From: an uncultured Lachnospiraceae bacterium
Lineage (GTDB): Bacteria; Bacillota; Clostridia; Lachnospirales; Lachnospiraceae
Length of the DNA stretch: 45,497 nucleotides
NCBI GenBank assembly: GCA_949740535.1
Contig: CATJHO010000129.1
Span: 1 to 45,497 of the forward strand
Direction: 5' to 3'
The notes below the pieces were generated by a model. That model saw nothing but the letters and a program-made list of their open reading frames with translations, made no database searches and was not told where the DNA came from. This document shows positions 17,682 through 26,290 of the stretch, in pieces (the first letter of the stretch is position 1; the number at the start of each line of letters is the position of its first letter). Made by a program: the position numbers and the translations under genes.

Positions 17682-17690
17682 GAACAGTCT

Positions 17691-19529
17691 TTACTGAGGA
17701 ACCCCTTCCTGGGGCGCCTGTTCTTCTGGAGCGGGAACCGGCTCTGGCGGTGCAGCTTCCGGCGCAGGCTCTTCCACCGGAGTCTCCGGCTGGGACGCTC
17801 CTTCCGCCTGCCCAGGCTCAGCAGGTGTTTCCGTTACAGGAACAGGTTCTGTGCCGGGAAGATAATAACAGATAACCGGCGTATCCTTTTCAATCGTGTT
17901 ATAAATGGTCTGGGCGGCAGAATAGGGCAGATTGATACAGCCGTGAGAGCCGTTGGTCAGATAGATATTTCCGCCAAACTGTTTCCGCCAGACAGCATCA
18001 TGCATCCCAATATTGTTGTTGAAGGGCATCCAGTAGGAAACCGGTGTCCGGTAGGTCTCTCCGGTGAGGGTTGCGTTACGCTGCTTGTAGGTAAGACCAT
18101 AGATTCCGCCTGGTGTGGTATAGCCGCGGGCCACATTACCCGATACAAAGTCTGATTCCAGAATCAGAGTTCCATCTTTATAAAGAAACAGATGCTGGGC
18201 AGTAAGGTTGATTTCCACATAGGTATCGCCATAATCCGGCGCATCGTAGGAGGCTCCCTTCTGCCGGTAAACCGGTGTCCGTTCTCCGCTTTCACCCCGC
18301 TCAATCATAGCGGCCAGCTCTGCCGTTTCCTGTTCCGTATCCATCCAGAAGCCGTAGTCTCCGTTTTTGATGGTAATTTCTTTTCCATAGCTGGTGTTAA
18401 ACGTCCGGGGGCGGAAAATGGTGTCGTAATTTTTTCGAAGTGTGCTTACATATTCTTCTACCTTCGTTTGATCCAGAGCTATATCATAGCCGTCTACCTG
18501 GAGCCAGCCGCAGATAGTGATTCCGTCCAGCACTTCCTGCCTGCTCCCAAAGTTGTAGGTGATGGTGATATCAGCATAGCTCTGAAGCTTGTCAAAGGCT
18601 TCTTTGAAATCCGTATCCTCTGTAGTAACTGCCGGTTTTTCGTAGCAGTCAGCCTCGACTAGATGGATCTCTGGAGCCAGGCGCTCCACAGCCTCTCGAA
18701 CAGCTTCCAGGGTTTTCCTTTGGTTCAGCTGGTTCCCCTGTACCTCTTCCACGATTTGAAAGCCATTTTGCGGATCATAATCAGTTATGTAGGCGTCTGC
18801 AGGTGCTGCGGCAAAGTCCGGATCAAATCCTCTGAGATTCTTAACCGTTGCATCCAGGGAATCGGTGTCATAGGTGACAATGCCGACCGCTTCATGAGAT
18901 TCTCCCGGATTCAGAAACCAAAGCCAGCGGTTCTGGTTTTGCAGAATTTCCTGAAAGGGTTCTGTGGAAGAATAGGAAAGACCGATATCCGCCCCTTTGA
19001 TTTCCTCGTTACAAAAAGCCCCGTCTGACTGACGCTGTACGACCTGAATGGAGTAGCCGCGTACCTGCTGCTCCAAATCAGCAATGGACAGTCCAAAGAC
19101 ATCCATCTCGTCAATCACTGTGCCGCCCACAAAACGGCTCTGAAAATAACAGACCCCGGCTGCATAGGCGATGAGCAGACAGAGTATGGGAATGCCCAGA
19201 ACCAGAGGCAGGATGGGGAAACGCTTTTGGGGCGTGTCTGTTTCCGGGGATTCCTCTAAGAGATCGGTGGTTTCCTCTGGAAATTCGACTTTGTCTGGGT
19301 TCTTGGCGGCAGTCTGCATATGGAGTTCTTCAGATGCATCCGCTGTTTTCTGCTCTTGTGTGTTTTCCGCGTTTTTTTCTGCTGGCAGGTTTTTTGCGAT
19401 GCCTGCCTTATCTGTATTTTCAGCTGCAGTTATATTTTTAACCGTTTCTTGATTTTCTTTTGTTCCGGAGTTTTTGGATATATCCGGCTGCTCCAGTTGT
19501 TCTGTTCGTGTTTGTTCATTATTGTTCAT
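17691..19529 (-). CDS. membrane-anchored L,D-transpeptidase (YkuD) with PG-binding domain
   Basis: A 612-residue peptidoglycan cross-linking enzyme. Residues 1-100 are a hydrophilic, Glu/Lys/Asn-rich cytoplasmic tail, followed by one transmembrane helix (104-128). A VanW/PG-binding-4-like region occupies about 130-420. The YkuD catalytic domain follows (about 436-555) with the motif SHGCINLP: His529 and nucleophile Cys531. It ends in a Pro/Glu-rich tail (about 560-612). L,D-transpeptidases form 3-3 cross-links that resist most penicillins. The minus-strand start follows AAAGGAC. It is transcribed away from the DUF134 gene. Confidence 0.93.
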   Translation of the reverse strand: MNNNEQTRTEQLEQPDISKNSGTKENQETVKNITAAENTDKAGIAKNLPAEKNAENTQEQKTADASEELHMQTAAKNPDKVEFPEETTDLLEESPETDTPQKRFPILPLVLGIPILCLLIAYAAGVCYFQSRFVGGTVIDEMDVFGLSIADLEQQVRGYSIQVVQRQSDGAFCNEEIKGADIGLSYSSTEPFQEILQNQNRWLWFLNPGESHEAVGIVTYDTDSLDATVKNLRGFDPDFAAAPADAYITDYDPQNGFQIVEEVQGNQLNQRKTLEAVREAVERLAPEIHLVEADCYEKPAVTTEDTDFKEAFDKLQSYADITITYNFGSRQEVLDGITICGWLQVDGYDIALDQTKVEEYVSTLRKNYDTIFRPRTFNTSYGKEITIKNGDYGFWMDTEQETAELAAMIERGESGERTPVYRQKGASYDAPDYGDTYVEINLTAQHLFLYKDGTLILESDFVSGNVARGYTTPGGIYGLTYKQRNATLTGETYRTPVSYWMPFNNNIGMHDAVWRKQFGGNIYLTNGSHGCINLPYSAAQTIYNTIEKDTPVICYYLPGTEPVPVTETPAEPGQAEGASQPETPVEEPAPEAAPPEPVPAPEEQAPQEGVPQ

Positions 19530-19563
19530 ACCTGTGTTGTCCTTTAAAATTGTTTTCTTCTTT

Positions 19564-19591
19564 AGTATACAGCTTTTTTAGAAAAAGACAA
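19564..19591 (-). promoter_or_regulatory. promoter of the L,D-transpeptidase gene
   Basis: On the minus strand: -35 TTGTCT (19586-19591), 16-bp spacer, -10 TATACT (19564-19569), about 35 bp before the start codon. Confidence 0.5.
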
Positions 19592-19780
19592 TCTGATAAA
19601 TTTTAGCAGTGTCTGTATTTCTCATAGCATAATATGGAAAAAAATGTAAGTAATTCTTGTTTTCTGGTATTTTGGCTGTCATACTGAATGGATCAAAAAA
19701 TCTCAATCAGGAATATCGGTGAGTTCTCACCTCCTTTTCCGGATTTGAAAAAACAAACATTTCAGGAAGTGGATCTCTTC
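19592..19780. other. divergent intergenic gap
   Basis: The whole gap between the two divergent genes is 322 bp and carries a promoter at each end. I see no gene or structured RNA in the middle; a 61-codon frame at 19688 lacks an SD and family features. Confidence 0.5.
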
Positions 19781-19809
19781 TTGCATTTCTTTGAGAATCC
19801 GGTTATAAT
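19781..19809 (+). promoter_or_regulatory. sigma-A promoter of the DUF134-NifX gene
   Basis: -35 TTGCAT (19781-19786), 17-bp spacer, consensus -10 TATAAT (19804-19809), about 43 bp before the start codon. Confidence 0.7.
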
Positions 19810-19851
19810 ATTTTCGACATATAACGGAAATGTTTACAACGGAGCAATACC

Positions 19852-20637
19852 ATGCCAAGACCAAGACGCTTAAGAAGAATCTGTATGGAACCAGCATATG
19901 AGAGCTTTATCCCGGAGGGGATTTCCTGTGGGCAGGTCGTTCTGACCGTGGATGAATACGAGGTGATCCGCCTTGTGGATCTGGAAAAACTGACCCACGG
20001 GCAGTGTGCCGGCCGGATGGATATATCCAGGACGACGGTGACCGAAATCTACGAAACAGCCAGAGAAAAGATTGCCGACAGTATTGTACACGGGAAGGCG
20101 CTGCTGATTGCAGGGGGAAATTACCGGCTTTGTGACGGCTCTGCCTTTCGTTATTGTCAAAGAGCCTGCAGAAAAGCAGATGGTTCTGTCCGTAAGCAGG
20201 CTGTAACAGAGAAGGGAGAAAATAAGATGAGAATTGCAGTAACTTATGAAAACGGATTGATTTTCCAGCATTTTGGACACACAGAGCAGTTTAAGCTTTA
20301 CGACATTGAGGACGGAAGGATTGTGGAGGAAAAAGTAGTGGACACCAATGGACAGGGGCACGGCGCCCTGGCAGACTTTCTCTCCCAGGCAGGGGCAGAC
20401 GCCCTGATCTGCGGCGGAATCGGCGGGGGAGCCAAGATGGCGCTGGCAGACGCGGGCATCCAGCTGCTGGGCGGCGTGTCCGGGGATGCGGATGGAGCAG
20501 TAAAAGCTTACCTGGCAGGAAATCTGGAATTTAACCCCGATGTACACTGTAACCACCATGATCATGACCACGGCCATTCCTGTGGCGGACACCATTGCGG
20601 TGAAGACAAACACGGCTGCAGCGGACACAAAGCGTGA
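19852..20637 (+). CDS. DUF134 HTH fused to NifX/NifB-type Fe-Mo cluster-binding domain
   Basis: A 261-residue two-domain protein. Residues 1-105 are a DUF134 putative DNA-binding domain (MPRPRRLRRICM, then VDEYEVIRLVDLEKLTHG and the HTH MDISRTTVTEIYETAREKIAD). Residues about 126-225 are a dinitrogenase iron-molybdenum cofactor domain (MRIAVTYENGLIFQHFGHTEQF to GGIGGGAKMALADAGI). The end (about 229-260) is a His/Cys-rich metal-binding tail. The two domains are often separate adjacent genes. An internal ATG at 20227 has its own SD (GGGAG 20214-20218, 8-nt spacing), so a second, shorter product is possible. Role: probably metal or redox-linked control; target unknown. Confidence 0.9.
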   Translation: MPRPRRLRRICMEPAYESFIPEGISCGQVVLTVDEYEVIRLVDLEKLTHGQCAGRMDISRTTVTEIYETAREKIADSIVHGKALLIAGGNYRLCDGSAFRYCQRACRKADGSVRKQAVTEKGENKMRIAVTYENGLIFQHFGHTEQFKLYDIEDGRIVEEKVVDTNGQGHGALADFLSQAGADALICGGIGGGAKMALADAGIQLLGGVSGDADGAVKAYLAGNLEFNPDVHCNHHDHDHGHSCGGHHCGEDKHGCSGHKA

Positions 20638-20700
20638 AAAGACAGACTCTGCGGTAAGAAACAGCTGTGAGAAGGCGGCCCTGGTTCATTCCAAGGAAAA

Positions 20701-20752
20701 AACTTCCCGATTTCATAACTTTGTAATATAATTATGAAAGGGAGGTTTTTTT
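20701..20752 (+). terminator. terminator-like hairpin that encloses the SD of the MATE gene
   Basis: The lower stem AACTTCCC (20701-20708) pairs with GGGAGGTT (20740-20747), with one G-T pair. The upper stem TTTCATAA (20711-20718) pairs with TTATGAAA (20732-20739). A run of Ts ends at 20752. The GGAGG (20741-20745) that serves the MATE start at 20754 lies inside the 3' arm. A TATAAT (20727-20732) in the loop could alternatively be a -10 element with a poor -35. Confidence 0.65.
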
Positions 20753-20753
20753 C

Positions 20754-22109
20754 ATGCCGCAGAGTTTGAGAGATAAACATGATTTTACCAAAGGAAGTAT
20801 GGCCGCCGGCATTGTGCGTCTGTCCCTTCCTATGATTCTGGCCCAGCTGGTCAATGTCCTCTACAATATTGTGGACCGGATGTATCTGGGCCATATGCCG
20901 GGAGATGGCCGTCTGGCCCTTACAGGCGTGGGAGTGGCTTTCCCGGTAATCACGATCATTAATGCCTTTGCCAATCTGTGCGGAAGCGGCGGGGCGCCCC
21001 TGTGTTCCATCGAGCGGGGACGTGGAAATGAGAAAAAGGCAGAACAGATTATGGGGAATTCCCTGACACTGCTGTTGGTGTTCGGTACCATTCTTACCGT
21101 AACGGGGTATCTGTGTAAGACGCCCCTTCTCTATCTGTTTGGGGCAAGTTCTGAAACAATTGTCTATGCAGATGCTTATATGGATGTTTATCTGGCGGGA
21201 AATCTCTTTGTAATGCTGGGACTGGGGATGAATCCCTTCATTGAATCCCAGGGATTTGCCAGGACAGGGATGCTTACGGTAGTAATAGGAGCTTTTCTGA
21301 ATCTGATTCTGGACCCTGTTTTTATCTTTGCTCTGAATCTGGGTGTTCAGGGAGCTGCTGCCGCTACGATTCTTTCCCAGCTGGTTTCGGCTGTCTGGGT
21401 GTTAAGCTTTCTAAGCGGAAAGAAGGCAATTCTGCGCCTGCACCGATCCGCTCTTAGTCTTCGCCGGGAGATTGTCAGGCAGATACTGGCCTTGGGCCTG
21501 TCCGGCTTCACCATGTCTATTACCAACAGCCTGGTTCAGATTTTCTGCAATGCCTCCCTGCAGTTCTACGGGGGAGATCTCTATGTGGGCGCTATGACCA
21601 TTATATATTCCGTCCGGGAGGTAGTCCAGATGCCCATGCAGGGCTTCACCCAGGGCGCCCAGCCTGTTCTGGGTTACAATTACGGCGCAGGAGAGAATAC
21701 CAGGGTAAAGGAAGGAATCCGCTTTATCCGCCGTGTAACGCTGGCTTATGCGGCGGCTGTCTGGGTTGTCCTTATTCTGTTTCCCCAGCTGGCAGTGCGG
21801 CTGTTCAACGGAGAACCAGAGCTCCTTGAAGTATCAGTGATATCCATGCGCTGGCATTTTGCACTGTTTGTATTTATGGCTTTTCAGTATGTGGGCCAGA
21901 CCGTATTTGTGAGCCTTGGAAAAGCGAAGCAGGCCGTTTTCTTCTCTCTGTTCCGTAAAGCTGTCCTGGGTGTTCCGCTGATTCTGATCCTTCCACATCT
22001 GTGGGGCCTTGGAATCTACGGTGTTCTGGCCGCTGAGCCCGTAACCAATCTCATAGGCGGTCTGGCCTGTTATTTTACGATGACAGCTGTGGTGTGGAAA
22101 AATCTCTAG
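20754..22109 (+). CDS. MATE family efflux transporter
   Basis: A 451-residue polytopic protein of the multidrug and toxic compound extrusion family, normal length with about 12 helices in two repeats. Visible features are the N-terminal GSMAAGIVRLSLPMILAQLVNVLYNIVDRMYLG and the mid-protein segment QMPMQGFTQGAQPVLGYNYGAG, both characteristic of clostridial MATE proteins. Such carriers export cationic compounds using Na+ or H+. Start ATG 20754 follows GGAGG by 8 bases, all but one T; that SD sits in the hairpin described above. The substrate cannot be inferred. Confidence 0.95.
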   Translation: MPQSLRDKHDFTKGSMAAGIVRLSLPMILAQLVNVLYNIVDRMYLGHMPGDGRLALTGVGVAFPVITIINAFANLCGSGGAPLCSIERGRGNEKKAEQIMGNSLTLLLVFGTILTVTGYLCKTPLLYLFGASSETIVYADAYMDVYLAGNLFVMLGLGMNPFIESQGFARTGMLTVVIGAFLNLILDPVFIFALNLGVQGAAAATILSQLVSAVWVLSFLSGKKAILRLHRSALSLRREIVRQILALGLSGFTMSITNSLVQIFCNASLQFYGGDLYVGAMTIIYSVREVVQMPMQGFTQGAQPVLGYNYGAGENTRVKEGIRFIRRVTLAYAAAVWVVLILFPQLAVRLFNGEPELLEVSVISMRWHFALFVFMAFQYVGQTVFVSLGKAKQAVFFSLFRKAVLGVPLILILPHLWGLGIYGVLAAEPVTNLIGGLACYFTMTAVVWKNL

Positions 22110-22185
22110 AACACTCTGAAAAATGAAACCGGATAAGCGGCCGGGAATATTCTGGCCGCAAGATCGGAATCTCCCATTAAAGTAC

Positions 22186-22214
22186 TTGCCAGAACTCCAA
22201 AAGTTGTGTACAAT
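22186..22214 (+). promoter_or_regulatory. sigma-A promoter of fprA
   Basis: -35 TTGCCA (22186-22191), 17-bp spacer, -10 TACAAT (22209-22214). Confidence 0.55.
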
Positions 22215-22266
22215 TTGTAAGGACCTTAACAAGTGGAAAAAAGGAAAGAATCGGAGGATGAACGGA

Positions 22267-23430
22267 ATGAAAAAGCAGATTACAGATTCCGTATATTATG
22301 TAGGAGTAGACGATAAAACCATTGACCTGTTTGAGAGCCAGTATGTGGTTCCCAATGGGGTTTCTTACAATTCTTATGTAATTGTGGACGAAAAGACAGC
22401 GATCATGGATACGGTAGATCCCAGGGCCGAAGAGGCTTGGGTTTCCAATCTGGAAGAAGTGCTGGAAGGAGCTGCGCCGGAGTATCTGGTGGTATCCCAC
22501 TTAGAGCCGGATCATGCAGGAAGTATCCGCAGGCTGGCGGAAAAATACCCCCAGATGCAGCTGGTGGGCAATCCCAAGACCTTTGCCATGCTTCCTCAGT
22601 TCTTTGAGATGGATCTGACAGACCGCTGTGTGACGGTCAAAGAGGGAGATACGTTAAGTCTGGGAAGCCATACCCTGACCTTTGTGATGGCGCCCATGGT
22701 ACACTGGCCGGAGGTGATGACAGCCTATGAGTCCTCGGAAAAGATTCTGTTTTCTGCCGACGGCTTTGGCAAATTCGGAGCTTTGGATGCAGAAGAAGAC
22801 TGGACGGATGAGGCCAGACGCTACTATATCAACATTGTGGGAAAATACGGCGCCCAGGTGCAGGCCCTTTTGAAGAAGGCGGCGGCGCTGGATATCGCAA
22901 TGATCTGTCCCTTACACGGACCTGTTTTAAAGGATAATCTGGGATACTATCTGGAGAAATACCAGACCTGGAGCAGTTACGCGCCGGAAGAGCCGGGAAT
23001 TGTCATTGCCTTTGCTTCCATCCACGGTAATACGGCGAAGGCGGCCCAGGAGCTTAAGGCCATGCTGGAAGAGCTGACAGAGATTCCGGTGAAGGCCTAC
23101 GATCTGGCCAGAGCGGACATGCCAAGAGTCGTGGCAGAGGCCTTCCGTTACGATCGCCTGGTACTGGCTGCGGCAAGCTATGACGGCGGCGTGTTCCCCT
23201 GTATGGAGGACTTTCTGCATCATCTGCGGGCAAAGACCTACCGGAACCGGAAGGCAGCCCTTCTGGAAAACGGCACCTGGGCGCCTTCAGCAGCCCGGAC
23301 CATGCGGGGCGTGCTGGATGAGATGAAGAATATCACCATCTGTGAACCGGTGGTAACCATCCGCTCCACCATGAAAGAGGCGGACCGGGAAGCTATGAAG
23401 AAACTGGCGGAGGCACTGCTGGCAGAGTAG
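22267..23430 (+). CDS. fprA: FprA-type flavodiiron protein (A-type flavoprotein)
   Basis: A 387-residue enzyme that reduces O2 (or NO) to protect anaerobes. The N-terminal metallo-beta-lactamase fold carries diiron ligands HLEPDH (residues 78-83), then VHWPE, FSADGFG and CPLHGP. A C-terminal flavodoxin domain begins near residue 250 with the FMN loop FASIHGNTAKAA. There is no rubredoxin extension, so a separate electron donor is needed. The start was set at ATG 22267: the GGAGG at 22253-22257 directly abuts the upstream ATG 22258 but is ideally placed (9 nt) for 22267. Confidence 0.94.
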   Translation: MKKQITDSVYYVGVDDKTIDLFESQYVVPNGVSYNSYVIVDEKTAIMDTVDPRAEEAWVSNLEEVLEGAAPEYLVVSHLEPDHAGSIRRLAEKYPQMQLVGNPKTFAMLPQFFEMDLTDRCVTVKEGDTLSLGSHTLTFVMAPMVHWPEVMTAYESSEKILFSADGFGKFGALDAEEDWTDEARRYYINIVGKYGAQVQALLKKAAALDIAMICPLHGPVLKDNLGYYLEKYQTWSSYAPEEPGIVIAFASIHGNTAKAAQELKAMLEELTEIPVKAYDLARADMPRVVAEAFRYDRLVLAAASYDGGVFPCMEDFLHHLRAKTYRNRKAALLENGTWAPSAARTMRGVLDEMKNITICEPVVTIRSTMKEADREAMKKLAEALLAE

Positions 23431-23737
23431 TACTCTGCGTAAAGCCTTAATCCGGCCGGCATGGAGGCAGCAAAAGAAAAAGGATCAATACAGCGCCAAA
23501 AGGCAGATGATGTGTCTTCTGTACACGGACAAATGTCTTTTGCAACGGAAAGAGAAGGGAAGCGGTGTCATAGGCTTCCCCCTCTTTATAATAGGAAGAA
23601 AGATGTTGAATTCTTTTGCTTTGAAGGGGAAAACAAAGCGGCAGGATTCATAGTCTGAAAGCAGAGCAGAGAAAAGACGCTGTTTCTTGGCGGCGGACAA
23701 TCCGCGGTAAGACTGCGGAAGGGGAAAAGGAGGTATT
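23431..23737. other. non-coding gap with weak terminator
   Basis: Stem GGGAAGC (23557-23563) / GCTTCCC (23574-23580), followed by a CCTCTTTATA tail, is a weak terminator for fprA. A 65-codon frame at 23461 has no SD or recognisable features. I see nothing else in this 307-bp gap. Confidence 0.5.
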
Positions 23738-24715
23738 ATGGAACAAATAGAAGACAAAAAACAATTTGCAGTATTAATAGATTCAGACAATATCAGCGCC
23801 AGATACGCGGCAAGTATTTTTAATGAGATAGAAAACTATGGCTACGCATCCTTCCGAAGGATCTACGGCAACTGGTCCACCAGAGGAAACGGCTGGAAGG
23901 AGGAAATTCTGCTGGAGAATTCCATTACGCCGGTGCAGCAGTTTGCCTACACTTCAGGAAAGAATGCCACAGATATGGCTATGGTGATCGATGCCATGGA
24001 TATTCTCTACTCCGGGAAGGTGGACGGCTTCTGTCTGGTGACCAGCGACAGTGATTTTACCCGGCTGGCCATGCGCCTTCGGGAGGAGAACATGTATGTT
24101 ATCGGCATGGGAGAGTCCAAAACGCCTATGGCCCTCACAAAGGCCTGCAATAAATTTATCCACCTGAATCTGATCAACAAGCAGGTCAATGATGTGGAAA
24201 ATACATCCCAAAGTCCTGTAAGCCGCAAAGGCTCCAAAAACGCGGAAGAGGATCATGGAAGCGGAGTTACGCCCTTGTCTCAGATTGAAGAGGCGGTTAT
24301 TTCCTTTATCAATGACAATGAAAATAAAGGAAAAATCACTTATCTGGGAGAAATCGGAAGCCGTCTCAATGACAAATTCACGGATTTTGACGTGCGTAAC
24401 TACGGCTACACCAAGCTGGTGGTATTTCTGCAGGATACCTGTCCCAGGCTTTACCTGTACAAAATCGATTCCGCTTACGCGGTAGGGGTAGGCGATCAGC
24501 TGGACCGGCACAAGCTGGAGAAGGAGATTCTGGTCTTTATCCGGGATAATGGCGGGCAGGTTGAGAATCTGTCCCTGGTTTATGAAGAAATTCATAAAAA
24601 GCATCCGGCTTTCGATCTGAAGGATTACGGTTACAGCCGCCTTTCCAGTTTCCTGCGCAGCATCCGGCAGCTGTCCGTAAGCGGAAATATGGTAAGCATT
24701 AAGGAACGGAAATAG
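23738..24715 (+). CDS. NYN-domain ribonuclease-like protein with two OST-HTH/LOTUS domains
   Basis: A 325-residue protein. Residues about 5-150 are a NYN (PIN-fold) domain: FAVLIDSDNIS has the first acidic pair, KNATDMAMVIDAMDIL the middle Asp residues, and LVTSDSDFTRLAMRL the third acidic cluster. Two related repeats follow (about 180-245 and 253-322), each ending in an xDYGY/RNYGY-xxLxxFL motif, as in OST-HTH/LOTUS domains, which bind RNA in known proteins. Predicted role is RNA cleavage or RNA binding. It stands alone, with an AGGAGG-type SD. The RNA target is unknown. Confidence 0.88.
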   Translation: MEQIEDKKQFAVLIDSDNISARYAASIFNEIENYGYASFRRIYGNWSTRGNGWKEEILLENSITPVQQFAYTSGKNATDMAMVIDAMDILYSGKVDGFCLVTSDSDFTRLAMRLREENMYVIGMGESKTPMALTKACNKFIHLNLINKQVNDVENTSQSPVSRKGSKNAEEDHGSGVTPLSQIEEAVISFINDNENKGKITYLGEIGSRLNDKFTDFDVRNYGYTKLVVFLQDTCPRLYLYKIDSAYAVGVGDQLDRHKLEKEILVFIRDNGGQVENLSLVYEEIHKKHPAFDLKDYGYSRLSSFLRSIRQLSVSGNMVSIKERK

Positions 24716-24797
24716 GCAGTTCATCCCATTAAAGCACTAAAATTGTAAAAATAAGGTAAAAATGGCAAAAAATTTGAGATTTTCCGCAGAAAAGGAA

Positions 24798-24827
24798 TTG
24801 ACAAATGAATTTTGTTGGGAGTAATAT
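24798..24827 (+). promoter_or_regulatory. promoter of the liv substrate-binding gene
   Basis: -35 TTGACA (24798-24803), 18-bp spacer, -10 TAATAT (24822-24827). Confidence 0.6.
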
Positions 24828-24862
24828 AAAGAACGATATAAACAAATAAAGGAGGAAACATT

Positions 24863-26101
24863 ATGAAAAAGAAAGCATTATGTTTATTGTTAGCATGTGC
24901 TATGACCTTTTCCCTTGCAGCCTGCGGCGGCAAAGGCGGAGAGACAAGCGCACCGGCAGAAGACAGGACAGAAACCGAAGCGCCGGCAGAAGCAGGCGAT
25001 GATACAGAGGCGCCCGCAGCAAGCGGCGGGGCTGTATTTAAAGTGGGCGGCATTGGACCTACCACAGGCGGAGCGGCCGTATACGGCATGGCTGTACAAA
25101 GAGGCGCTGAGATTGCAGTGGAGGAGATCAATGCGGCAGGCGGCATCAATGGCGTTCAGATTGAGTTCCAGTTCCAGGATGACGAGCATGATCCGGAGAA
25201 ATCTGTCAATGCATACAATACCCTGAAGGACTGGGGGATGCAGCTTCTGGTTGGAAGCGTTACCTCTAACCCCTGTATCGCAGTAGGAGAGAAGACACAT
25301 GAGGACAATCTGTTCCAGCTTACTCCCTCCGGAACAGCCGTAAAGTGTGTACAGTATGACAATGCATTCCGTATGTGCTTCTCAGATCCGAACCAGGGTC
25401 TGGAGTCTGCAAAGTACATCGGTGAGAACAAGCTGGCTTCCAAAGTAGCAGTGATCTACGACAGCTCCGATCCCTACTCAGCCGGTATCTATGAAGCATT
25501 CCGTGCAGAGGCTGAGAATCAGGACTTTGAGATTGTGACAGAAGCAAAAGACGGTGCCTTTGATGCAAGCAACAAGACAGATTTTTCTGTACAGGTTTCT
25601 GCGGCAAAGAACGCAGGCGCTGAACTTCTGTATATGCCTTTCTACTACACAGAGGCTTCGCTGGTTCTGAAAGAGTGCAAAAAGCAGAGTTATGCTCCCG
25701 TATTTTTCGGTGTGGACGGAATGGATGGAATTCTGTCCGTAGAGAATTTTGACACTTCTCTGGCAGAAGATCTGATGTATATGGCTCCCTTTGTTGCCAA
25801 TTCTGATGATGAGCAGGTTAAGAGCTTTGTAACCAAGTACCAGGAGCAGTTTAACGAGGTTCCCAACCAGTTTGCAGCGGATGCTTATGACTGTATCTAT
25901 GTGTTAAAGGCAGCCATGGAAGAGGCAGGCGTGACGCCTGATATGGATGCGTCCGCAATCTGCGATGCGATGAAGACTGCTATGACAGGCATTACCTTTG
26001 ATGGCATCACCGGCAAGGGGATCAGCTGGGAAGCAAGCGGCGAGCCCAACAAGGCTCCGCTGATTGTACAGATTAAGGGCGGCGAGGGCGTTGCTCTGTA
26101 A
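24863..26101 (+). CDS. branched-chain amino acid ABC transporter substrate-binding lipoprotein (LivJ/LivK-like)
   Basis: A 412-residue lipoprotein. The signal peptide ends in a LAAC lipobox (Cys near residue 20), and a Glu/Ala-rich linker follows to about residue 52. The mature part (FKVGGIGPTTGGAAVYGMAVQRGAEIAVEEINAAGG) is the type I periplasmic-binding fold of Leu/Ile/Val receptors. It delivers substrate to the LivHMGF complex encoded downstream. AAGGAGG precedes the start. A terminator and a separate promoter lie between this gene and livH, which would allow a large excess of receptor over transporter. Related amino acids or amides as ligand cannot be excluded. Confidence 0.93.
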   Translation: MKKKALCLLLACAMTFSLAACGGKGGETSAPAEDRTETEAPAEAGDDTEAPAASGGAVFKVGGIGPTTGGAAVYGMAVQRGAEIAVEEINAAGGINGVQIEFQFQDDEHDPEKSVNAYNTLKDWGMQLLVGSVTSNPCIAVGEKTHEDNLFQLTPSGTAVKCVQYDNAFRMCFSDPNQGLESAKYIGENKLASKVAVIYDSSDPYSAGIYEAFRAEAENQDFEIVTEAKDGAFDASNKTDFSVQVSAAKNAGAELLYMPFYYTEASLVLKECKKQSYAPVFFGVDGMDGILSVENFDTSLAEDLMYMAPFVANSDDEQVKSFVTKYQEQFNEVPNQFAADAYDCIYVLKAAMEEAGVTPDMDASAICDAMKTAMTGITFDGITGKGISWEASGEPNKAPLIVQIKGGEGVAL

Positions 26102-26121
26102 AAAATAGTTTATATTCAGGC

Positions 26122-26152
26122 AGAGGGTCCTTGGCGGTCCCTCTGTTTTCTT
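26122..26152 (+). terminator. terminator between livK-like gene and livH
   Basis: Stem CAGAGGG (26122-26128) / CCCTCTG (26140-26146) with 11-nt loop, then TTTTCTT. Confidence 0.7.
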
Positions 26153-26215
26153 GTAACAGTACATTCGATGTAGAAGCAGGCATAAAAAATCTAAAGGGTT
26201 ACACTTTCTTTTAGC

Positions 26216-26244
26216 TTGTGCAAGCCTTGTTTATATGCTATAAT
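26216..26244 (+). promoter_or_regulatory. promoter of livHMGF
   Basis: -35 TTGTGC (26216-26221), 17-bp spacer, consensus -10 TATAAT (26239-26244). Confidence 0.6.
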
Positions 26245-26290
26245 ATATCGCAAATTGTGTAGAATTTAATAGGATGAAGAGGTGTTATGT

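Noticed and set aside
23461-23658. 65-codon frame between fprA and the NYN gene
   Set aside because: No SD, no hydrophobic or domain pattern, and it runs through the weak terminator hairpin.
24760-24800. Possible CodY box before the liv receptor (GATTTTCCGCAGAAAAG)
   Set aside because: The half sites are separated by four bases instead of one and the flanks do not match; too weak compared with the pyrH site.
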